Part shown: in pieces, positions 57,727 to 64,000 of the stretch
Numbering within the stretch: the first letter of the stretch is position 1
Layout of the letters: each line of letters begins with the position of its first letter
DNA from: Rhizobiales bacterium CCH3-A5
GTDB taxonomy: Bacteria > Pseudomonadota > Alphaproteobacteria > Rhizobiales > Beijerinckiaceae
DNA: 64,000 bases
Reading direction: 5' to 3'
Assembly: GCA_001556025.1 (NCBI GenBank)
Contig: LSIB01000092.1
Coordinates: 1-64,000 of the forward strand
Translations under genes and position numbers: made by a program
The notes under the pieces: model-generated
What the model was told of the DNA's origin: nothing
The model's database searches: none
What the model saw: the letters and a program-made list of their open reading frames with translations, nothing else

Positions 57727-59787
57727 ATGACCAAACTCCTCATCGACGGCATCGAGGTCGACGTCCCGGCCGACTACACGGTCCTGCAGGCCTGCGAGGC
57801 TGCTGGCGCCGAGGTGCCGCGCTTCTGCTTCCATGAGCGGCTTTCGATCGCCGGGAATTGCCGGATGTGCCTGGTCGAGGTGAAGGGCGGCCCGCCCAAG
57901 CCGCAGGCCTCCTGCGCCATCGGCGTGCGCGACCTGCGCCCCGGCCCCAATGGCGAGCCGCCGGTGGTCTCGACGAAGTCGCCGATGGTCAAGAAGGCGC
58001 GCGAGGGGGTGATGGAGTTCCTCCTCATCAACCACCCGCTCGATTGCCCGATCTGCGACCAGGGCGGCGAATGCGACCTGCAGGACCAGGCCATGGCCTA
58101 TGGCGTCGACACCTCGCGCTATGCCGAGAACAAGCGCGCGGTCGAGGACAAGTATATCGGCCCGCTGGTCAAGACCTCGATGACGCGCTGCATCCAGTGC
58201 ACGCGCTGCGTCCGCTTCACCACGGAGGTCGCCGGTGGGCAGGATCTCGGCGCGATCGGGCGCGGCGAGGACATGGAGATCACGACCTATCTCGAACAGG
58301 CGATGACCTCCGAGCTGCAGGGCAACGTCGTCGATCTCTGCCCGGTCGGCGCGCTGACCTCGAAGCCCTATCAGAACAAGGCACGGCCCTGGGAACTGAC
58401 CAAGACGCAGTCGATCGACGTGATGGACGCGCTCGGCTCGGCGATCCGGGTCGATTCGCGCGGCCGCGAGGTCATGCGTATCCTGCCGCGCCTCAACGAG
58501 GCGGTGAACGAGGAGTGGATCTCCGACAAGACGCGCCACATCGTCGATGGCTTGCGCACGCAGCGGCTCGACCGGCCCTACATCCGCGTCGATGGCGCGC
58601 TGAAGCCGGCGAGCTGGGCCGAGGCTTTCGCGCTGATCGCCGCCAAGGTGAAGACGACGACGCCTGACAAGATCGGGGCGATCGCCGGCGATCTTGCGGC
58701 CGTCGAGGAGATGTTCGCGCTCAAGAGCCTGATGGGCTCGCTCGGCAGCGCCAATCTCGACTGCCGTCAGGACGGGGCGAAGCTGCATCCGAAATTCGGC
58801 CGAGCATCCTATGTTCTGAATGCCGGGATCGCCGGCATCGACGAGGCGGACTCACTCCTGATCATCGGCGCGAATCCGCGCCGTGAGGCGCCGATCCTAA
58901 ACGCCCGCATCCGCAAGCGCTGGCTGCGCGGCGACTTCAAGGTCAGCGTCATCGGCGAGCAGGCCGACCTGACCTACGCCTATGACTATCTCGGAGCCGG
59001 CCCGGATTCGCTGGCCGAGCTGATCAGGACGGCGACCGCCGGCAAGGCGAAGCCGATGGTGCTGGTCGGGCAGGGCGCTTTGGCTCGGCCGGATGGCGAG
59101 GCGATCCTGTCGATGGCGGGCAAGGCTGCGCAGCTACTGGGAGCCGGAGACGGCTGGAACGGCTTTGGCGTGCTGCATACGGCGGCCGCCCGCGTCGGCG
59201 GGCTCGATCTCGGCTTCGTTCCCGGCGATGGCGGCATGGACGTCGCCGGTATGCTTCAGCCCGGCGCACTCGACCTGCTGTTTCTGCTTGGGGCCGACGA
59301 GATCGAGGTTCCGGCCGGAGCCCTCGTGGTCTATCAGGGCACGCATGGCGACAGGGGCGCGCATCGCGCCGACGTCATCCTGCCGGGCGCGGCCTATACC
59401 GAGAAGTCGGGCACTTATGTGAATACGGAAGGGCGCGTGCAGATGACCGACCGCGCCACCTTTCCGCCCGGCGATGCCCGCGAGGACTGGGCGATCCTGC
59501 GGGCGCTGTCGGCGGCGTTGGGCAAGACGTTGCCCTTCGACTCGCTCAGCCTTCTGCGCAAGGCGCTCGATGCCGAGCACCCGCATTTGGCGGCGCTCGA
59601 CATCGCGCCTGTCAACGATGCGGCTGGCTTGGCCTCGCTCGCCAATCTCGGCGGCAAGGCGGAGAAAGCTGGCTTCGTCTCGCCGGTCGCCGATTTCTAC
59701 CAGACCAATCCGATCGCGCGCGCGTCTGCCGTGATGGCCGAATGCTCGGCGCTGGCCTCGGGCCGCATGCGGCAGGCGGCGGAGTGA
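57727..59787 (+). CDS. nuoG: NADH-quinone oxidoreductase subunit G
   Basis: 75-kDa homologue with several iron-sulfur clusters. The 686-aa product has an N-terminal [2Fe-2S] ferredoxin domain ([15 protein letters not shown]), the His/Cys-ligated cluster region ([18 protein letters not shown]), and the [4Fe-4S] motif [10 protein letters not shown] with a later [13 protein letters not shown]. The rest resembles molybdopterin oxidoreductases but without cofactor-binding evidence. It starts 4 bp after nuoF. Confidence 0.96.
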   Translation: MTKLLIDGIEVDVPADYTVLQACEAAGAEVPRFCFHERLSIAGNCRMCLVEVKGGPPKPQASCAIGVRDLRPGPNGEPPVVSTKSPMVKKAREGVMEFLLINHPLDCPICDQGGECDLQDQAMAYGVDTSRYAENKRAVEDKYIGPLVKTSMTRCIQCTRCVRFTTEVAGGQDLGAIGRGEDMEITTYLEQAMTSELQGNVVDLCPVGALTSKPYQNKARPWELTKTQSIDVMDALGSAIRVDSRGREVMRILPRLNEAVNEEWISDKTRHIVDGLRTQRLDRPYIRVDGALKPASWAEAFALIAAKVKTTTPDKIGAIAGDLAAVEEMFALKSLMGSLGSANLDCRQDGAKLHPKFGRASYVLNAGIAGIDEADSLLIIGANPRREAPILNARIRKRWLRGDFKVSVIGEQADLTYAYDYLGAGPDSLAELIRTATAGKAKPMVLVGQGALARPDGEAILSMAGKAAQLLGAGDGWNGFGVLHTAAARVGGLDLGFVPGDGGMDVAGMLQPGALDLLFLLGADEIEVPAGALVVYQGTHGDRGAHRADVILPGAAYTEKSGTYVNTEGRVQMTDRATFPPGDAREDWAILRALSAALGKTLPFDSLSLLRKALDAEHPHLAALDIAPVNDAAGLASLANLGGKAEKAGFVSPVADFYQTNPIARASAVMAECSALASGRMRQAAE

Positions 59788-59792
59788 CAGCG

Positions 59793-60812
59793 ATGAACTG
59801 GGATCTCGTCCTCGACCTCCTGATCATGCTGGGCAAGAGCTTCCTGCTCATCGCCTGCCTGCTCGTCTTCATTGCCTACATCCTGCTGGCAGACCGCAAG
59901 ATCTGGGCGGCGGTGCAGCTTCGGCGCGGGCCCAATGTGGTCGGGCCGTTCGGCCTGTTCCAGAGTTTCGCCGACCTGCTGAAATTCGCCTTCAAGGAGC
60001 CGATCATTCCGTCGGGCGCCAACAAGGGCGTGTTCCTGCTGGCCCCGCTGGTGACCTGCCTGCTGGCGCTCTCGGCCTGGGCGGTGATCCCGGTGGCCGA
60101 GGGCTGGGCGATCGCCGACATCAATGTCGGCATCCTCTATGTGCTGGCGATCTCGTCGCTCGGCATCTACGGTGTGATCATGGCCGGCTGGGCCTCGAAC
60201 TCGAAATACCCGTTCATGGGCGCGCTGCGCTCGGCGGCGCAGATGGTCTCCTACGAGGTCTCGATCGGCTTCGTCATCATCACGGTGCTGCTCTGCGTCG
60301 GCTCGCTCAACCTCTCGGCGATCGTCGAGGCGCAGAACTCGCGCGCGGGCCTCTTCGGCTGGTACTGGCTGCCGCTGTTTCCGATGTTCGTGATCTTCTT
60401 CATCTCGGCTTTGGCCGAGACGAACCGGCCGCCCTTCGACCTGCCGGAGGCGGAATCGGAGCTCGTCGCCGGCTACATGGTCGAATACTCCTCGACGCCT
60501 TATCTGCTTTTCATGCTCGGCGAATACGTGGCGATCATGACCATGTGCGCGCTGATGACGATCCTGTTTCTGGGTGGCTGGCTGCCGCCATTCCCGATCG
60601 CGCCCTTCACCTGGCTACCGGGCGTTTTCTGGTTCGCCCTCAAGGTCTGCGCCGTCTTCTTCATGTTTGCGATGGTGAAGGCCTTCGTGCCGCGCTACCG
60701 CTACGACCAGTTGATGCGGCTGGGCTGGAAGGTGTTCCTGCCGCTGTCGCTGGCCTCGGTCGTGGTCGTCGCTCTGGTGTTGCAGATCACGGGCTGGGGG
60801 CCGGTGCGCTGA
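59793..60812 (+). CDS. nuoH: NADH-quinone oxidoreductase subunit H
   Basis: Membrane subunit linking the peripheral arm and the proton-pumping arm. The 339-aa product has about eight helices and the family motifs [47 protein letters not shown] and [27 protein letters not shown]. The ATG at 59793 is preferred to an in-frame ATG at 59742 inside nuoG. The stop overlaps the next start by one base (TGATG). Confidence 0.97.
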   Translation: MNWDLVLDLLIMLGKSFLLIACLLVFIAYILLADRKIWAAVQLRRGPNVVGPFGLFQSFADLLKFAFKEPIIPSGANKGVFLLAPLVTCLLALSAWAVIPVAEGWAIADINVGILYVLAISSLGIYGVIMAGWASNSKYPFMGALRSAAQMVSYEVSIGFVIITVLLCVGSLNLSAIVEAQNSRAGLFGWYWLPLFPMFVIFFISALAETNRPPFDLPEAESELVAGYMVEYSSTPYLLFMLGEYVAIMTMCALMTILFLGGWLPPFPIAPFTWLPGVFWFALKVCAVFFMFAMVKAFVPRYRYDQLMRLGWKVFLPLSLASVVVVALVLQITGWGPVR

Positions 60813-61051
60813 TGTCGGCCTATGCCGGCCTGATCGGAGCCGTCGCCGGCCTCGCTCTGGGCCTGCTGGAATACAGGCTGATCTCCGGCGTCGTCGTTTC
60901 GGCGCTGCGGCGGACGAACAGTTCGGCGACGGAGGCCGAGCACGCGGATTACGAGCGCCGCATCCGCATCCTGCGGGCGGTGCTGCTGGTGATGACGGTC
61001 GGCGCGATGCCGGTGGTGGGTTACTTCGTTGGCCGGGCGCTGCTCGGCTGA
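60812..61051 (+). CDS. 79-aa two-helix membrane protein between nuoH and nuoI
   Basis: A small protein with two predicted membrane helices (about 4-31 and 54-77) joined by a charged loop (RRTNSSATEAEHADYERRIRI). Its ATG overlaps the nuoH stop, so it is translationally coupled, and nuoI follows after 27 bp. It is not a canonical Nuo subunit and I do not recognise the family. Position and topology suggest an accessory or assembly protein of the membrane arm, but that is inference. Confidence 0.75.
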   Translation: MSAYAGLIGAVAGLALGLLEYRLISGVVVSALRRTNSSATEAEHADYERRIRILRAVLLVMTVGAMPVVGYFVGRALLG

Positions 61052-61078
61052 ACTTGAACCGAAGAGGACGAGGAAGCG

Positions 61079-61567
61079 ATGACACTCGCGCAAGCCGCAA
61101 AAGGCCTGCTCCTCAAGGAGTTCGTCTCGGCGTTCGCCCTGTCGATGCGCTATTTGTTCAAGCCGAAGGCGACGCTGAACTACCCCTTCGAGAAGGGGGC
61201 GCTCAGCCCGCGCTTCCGGGGCGAGCACGCGCTGCGCCGCTATCCCAATGGCGAAGAACGCTGCATCGCCTGCAAGCTCTGCGAGGCGATCTGCCCGGCG
61301 CAGGCGATCACCATCGAGGCCGGGCCGCGCCGCAACGACGGCACGCGCCGCACGACGCGATACGACATCGATATGACGAAGTGCATCTATTGCGGCTTCT
61401 GCCAGGAGGCCTGCCCGGTCGACGCCATCGTCGAGGGGCCGAATTTCGAGTTCGCGACCGAGACGCGCGAGGAACTGTTCTACGACAAGGACCGGCTGCT
61501 CGCGAACGGGGCGCGCTGGGAACGCGAGATTGCGCGCAACATCGCGATGGATGCGCCGTATCGGTGA
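61079..61567 (+). CDS. nuoI: NADH-quinone oxidoreductase subunit I
   Basis: 23-kDa homologue (TYKY) carrying clusters N6a and N6b. The 162-aa product has the two [4Fe-4S] motifs [12 protein letters not shown] and [12 protein letters not shown], with an amphipathic N-terminus that contacts the membrane arm. The ATG at 61079 is preceded by an AGAGGACGAGGAAG purine-rich ribosome-binding region. Confidence 0.97.
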   Translation: MTLAQAAKGLLLKEFVSAFALSMRYLFKPKATLNYPFEKGALSPRFRGEHALRRYPNGEERCIACKLCEAICPAQAITIEAGPRRNDGTRRTTRYDIDMTKCIYCGFCQEACPVDAIVEGPNFEFATETREELFYDKDRLLANGARWEREIARNIAMDAPYR

Positions 61568-61575
61568 TATGGCAA

Positions 61576-61606
61576 GCCCGTCGCGCGGTTGTCGCGCCTG
61601 ACGGGC
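61576..61606. other. Stem-loop in the nuoI-nuoJ gap
   Basis: GCCCGTC (61576-61582) pairs with GACGGGC (61600-61606), enclosing an inner GCGCG/CGCGC stem (61583-61587 with 61593-61597, loop 5 nt). No T-tract follows. This 127-bp gap is the largest in the operon, so the hairpin may mark an mRNA processing or attenuation point. Confidence 0.6.
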
Positions 61607-61694
61607 CTCACTATAGACGCTCCAAACTGCGGCCGGCCCGAGAGTCGCCGCCGTTCAACAAGGGCCGCCCGGCAGGGCGGAAAGGCTGGCCAGG

Positions 61695-62318
61695 ATGAAC
61701 GCCGCAGCGGCTTTCTTCTATCTCTTCGCGGGCGTCACGGTCGCCTCCGCCTTCATGGTGGTGACGGCGCGCAACCCCGTTCATTCCGTGCTTTTCCTGA
61801 TCCTGGCCTTCGTCAACGCGGCGGGCCTGTTCCTGCTGCTTGGGGCCGAGTTCCTGGCGATGCTGCTGATCGTGGTCTATGTCGGTGCAGTCGCCGTCTT
61901 GTTCCTGTTCGTCGTCATGATGCTCGACGTCGATTTCGCCGAGTTCCGACAGGGCTTCCAGAACTATCTGCCGGTCGGCGCGCTGATCGGGCTGATCTTC
62001 GCCGTCGAACTTCTCCTCGTCGTCGGGGCCTGGGCGATCGATCCCCAAATCGTGCGCGCGCCGGTCTCGGCCATTCCCGCCACGATCAGCAACACCGAGG
62101 CGATCGGGCGTGTGCTCTACACGCAGTACATCTACTACTTCCAGGCGGCCGGGCTCGTGCTGCTGGTGGCGATGATCGGCGCGATCGTACTGACGCTGCG
62201 CGACCGGCCCGGCGTCAAGCGCCAGGACATCCCGACGCAGAACGCGCGCACCAAGCCCGCCGCGATGGACGTCAAGCAGGTGCCCTCGCGCGCCGGCGTG
62301 CCCGAGGAGATGGCGTGA
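61695..62318 (+). CDS. nuoJ: NADH-quinone oxidoreductase subunit J
   Basis: Membrane-arm subunit (ND6 homologue). The 207-aa product has five helices and the family pattern [57 protein letters not shown] polar C-terminal tail (about 170-207) lies outside the membrane. The stop overlaps the nuoK start (TGATG). Confidence 0.96.
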   Translation: MNAAAAFFYLFAGVTVASAFMVVTARNPVHSVLFLILAFVNAAGLFLLLGAEFLAMLLIVVYVGAVAVLFLFVVMMLDVDFAEFRQGFQNYLPVGALIGLIFAVELLLVVGAWAIDPQIVRAPVSAIPATISNTEAIGRVLYTQYIYYFQAAGLVLLVAMIGAIVLTLRDRPGVKRQDIPTQNARTKPAAMDVKQVPSRAGVPEEMA

Positions 62319-62623
62319 TGATCGGTCTCGGACATTACCTCGCGGTCGCCGCGATCCTGTTCACGCTCGGCGTGCTCGGCATCTTCCTCAACCGCAAGAA
62401 CGTCATCGTCATCCTGATGTCGGTCGAACTCATCCTGCTCGCGGTCAACATCAATTTCGTCGCGTTCTCGTCGTTCCTGAACGACATCGTCGGGCAGATC
62501 TTCGCGCTGCTGGTGCTGACCGTCGCCGCCGCCGAGGCCGCCATCGGGCTCGCTATCCTCGTCGTCTACTTCCGCAACCGCGGCACAATCGCGGTGGAAG
62601 ACATCAACATGATGAAGGGCTGA
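62318..62623 (+). CDS. nuoK: NADH-quinone oxidoreductase subunit K
   Basis: ND4L homologue with three helices. The 101-aa product begins [48 protein letters not shown], including the conserved membrane glutamate ([11 protein letters not shown]) needed for proton pumping. Its ATG overlaps the nuoJ stop by one base. nuoL follows 11 bp later. Confidence 0.97.
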   Translation: MIGLGHYLAVAAILFTLGVLGIFLNRKNVIVILMSVELILLAVNINFVAFSSFLNDIVGQIFALLVLTVAAAEAAIGLAILVVYFRNRGTIAVEDINMMKG

Positions 62624-62634
62624 GCGGGCCGGCC

Positions 62635-64000
62635 ATGTATCACCTGATCGTCTTTCTCCCGCTCTTCGGCTTCCTGATCGCCGGCCTGTTTGGCCGGCTG
62701 ATCGGCGCTCGCGGCTCGGAGATCGTCACCACCTCGCTGCTGATGGTTTCGGCCGTCCTGTCCTGGATCGCGTTCGTCAATGTCGGCTTCGGCTCGGGTA
62801 CCACGCGCGTGCAGGTCGCGACCTGGATGGCGTCGGGCGATCTGCGCGTCGACTGGGCTTTCCGCATCGACACGCTGACGGTCGTCATGCTGGTCGTGGT
62901 CAACACCGTGTCGTCGCTCGTTCACCTCTACTCGATCGGCTACATGCACGAGGACGAGCACCGTCCGCGCTTCTTCGCCTATCTCTCGCTCTTCACCTTC
63001 GCCATGCTGATGCTGGTGACGGCCGACAACCTCGTCCAGATGTTCTTCGGCTGGGAGGGCGTCGGCCTCGCCTCCTATCTGCTGATCGGCTTCTGGTACA
63101 AGAAGCCCTCGGCCAATGCGGCGGCGATGAAGGCCTTCATCGTCAACCGCGTCGGCGATTTCGGCTTCGCGCTCGGCATCTTCCTTGTCTTCGTCCTGTT
63201 CGGCTCGGTGACGTTCGACGCCATCTTCCCGCGCGTCGGCGAACTGACGACGCAGACCTTCCGCTTCATCGGCTATGAGTGGAACGCGCTGACGCTGGCG
63301 GCGCTCCTGCTGTTCATGGGTGCGATGGGCAAGTCGGCGCAGTTCCTGCTGCACACCTGGCTGCCGGACGCGATGGAAGGCCCCACTCCCGTTTCGGCGC
63401 TGATCCATGCCGCGACCATGGTTACCGCCGGCGTCTTCATGGTGGCGCGGCTCTCGCCGATCTTCGAATATGCGCCCAATGCCGCGCTCGTCGTCATCGT
63501 CATCGGCGCGACGACGGCCTTCTTCGCCGCCACCGTCGGCCTGGTCCAGAACGACATCAAGCGTGTCATCGCCTATTCGACCTGCTCGCAACTCGGCTAT
63601 ATGTTCGTCGCGCTCGGCGTCGGGGCTTACTCCGCCGGCATCTTCCACCTGTTCACCCACGCCTTCTTCAAGGCGCTGCTGTTTTTGGGCGCCGGCTCGG
63701 TCATCCACGCGATGCATCACGAGCAGGACATGCGCAATATGGGGGGCTTGCGGAAGCACATCCCGCTGACGGCGGCTGCCATGACCATTGGCACGCTGGC
63801 GCTGACCGGCTTCCCGCTCTTCGCCGGCTACTTCTCCAAGGACGCCATCATCGAAAGCGCCTATGCGGCTCATAAGGGCTTCGCCAGCGAATACGCTTTC
63901 GTTCTGCTGGTGGTCGCCGCCTGCATGACCTCGTTCTACTCGTGGCGGCTGTACTTCATGACCTTCGAGGGCAAGCCGCGCTGGGGGGCGGGGGCTCATG
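62635..64000 (+). CDS. nuoL: NADH-quinone oxidoreductase subunit L (partial, cut by window end)
   Basis: Proton-pumping antiporter-like subunit (ND5 homologue). About 455 residues are present from the ATG at 62635 ([20 protein letters not shown]); the 3' part lies beyond the window. Seen motifs are the helix-5 glutamate in [18 protein letters not shown], the lysine-containing [37 protein letters not shown] and the TM8-like [15 protein letters not shown]. Frame is open to the last base. Confidence 0.96.
   Translation, partial: MYHLIVFLPLFGFLIAGLFGRLIGARGSEIVTTSLLMVSAVLSWIAFVNVGFGSGTTRVQVATWMASGDLRVDWAFRIDTLTVVMLVVVNTVSSLVHLYSIGYMHEDEHRPRFFAYLSLFTFAMLMLVTADNLVQMFFGWEGVGLASYLLIGFWYKKPSANAAAMKAFIVNRVGDFGFALGIFLVFVLFGSVTFDAIFPRVGELTTQTFRFIGYEWNALTLAALLLFMGAMGKSAQFLLHTWLPDAMEGPTPVSALIHAATMVTAGVFMVARLSPIFEYAPNAALVVIVIGATTAFFAATVGLVQNDIKRVIAYSTCSQLGYMFVALGVGAYSAGIFHLFTHAFFKALLFLGAGSVIHAMHHEQDMRNMGGLRKHIPLTAAAMTIGTLALTGFPLFAGYFSKDAIIESAYAAHKGFASEYAFVLLVVAACMTSFYSWRLYFMTFEGKPRWGAGAH

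Overview
The window is a GC-rich chromosomal segment of an alphaproteobacterium of the order Hyphomicrobiales (Rhizobiales). The signs are the synteny (rpsF-rpsR-DUF2232-rplI-dnaB-alr; fabD-fabG-acpP-fabF-mltG-yicC-gmk; lptF-lptG-lptD-pdxA-rsmA; proS-lolC-lolD-dnaE; tig-clpP-clpX-lon; a long nuo operon), a direct-repeat LexA-type box (GAAC-N7-GAAT), and a rhizobial palindromic repeat beside gmk. A Bosea- or Methylobacterium-like organism fits best, but the genus is inferred, not shown.

Layout. 1-5.5 kb, minus strand: ribosomal proteins S6, S18 and L9, a membrane protein, replicative helicase and alanine racemase. 5.8-12.7 kb, plus: type II fatty-acid synthesis, then cell-wall lytic transglycosylase, YicC and guanylate kinase. 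12.7-19.5 kb, minus: LPS export (LptF/G/D), PdxA and RsmA, with the usual surA absent. 19.7-22.0 kb, plus: PepA, HolC and a lipoprotein. 22.4-25.9 kb: an adaptor plus GT2 synthase pair resembling the BgsB/BgsA mixed-linkage beta-glucan system. 26-31 kb: a SnoaL-like pseudogene (in-frame TGA), an ABC-F ATPase and a chemoreceptor broken by a frameshift. 31-39.7 kb: CoaD, ProS, Lol transporter, a 36-residue membrane peptide behind an SOS-like promoter, DnaE and an FkbM methyltransferase. 39.9-42.5 kb: Tat-type nicotinamidase, DoxX-like protein and a multicopper-oxidase-fold protein without most copper ligands. 42.7-50 kb: tRNA-Leu, Tig-ClpP-ClpX-Lon protein quality control, tRNA-Val and tRNA-Asp. 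50-51.8 kb: three exported proteins. 52.1-64 kb: complex I genes nuoA to nuoL (nuoL cut by the window end), with two extra small genes inserted.

Most of the window is core housekeeping. The parts least explained by standard annotation are: (1) the SOS-like promoter with a 36-aa single-helix peptide before dnaE, reminiscent in design of the SOS division inhibitor SidA of Caulobacter; (2) an 83-aa coiled-coil gene translationally coupled between nuoB and nuoC, a 79-aa two-helix gene between nuoH and nuoI, and a long C-terminal extension of NuoE; (3) the bgsBA-like polysaccharide locus with an operator-like palindrome in front and a 142-bp imperfect palindrome inside; (4) a copper-site-degenerate, Tat-type multicopper-oxidase-fold protein; and (5) several palindromic intergenic elements. 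No CRISPR array, transposase, rRNA or prophage genes were seen.
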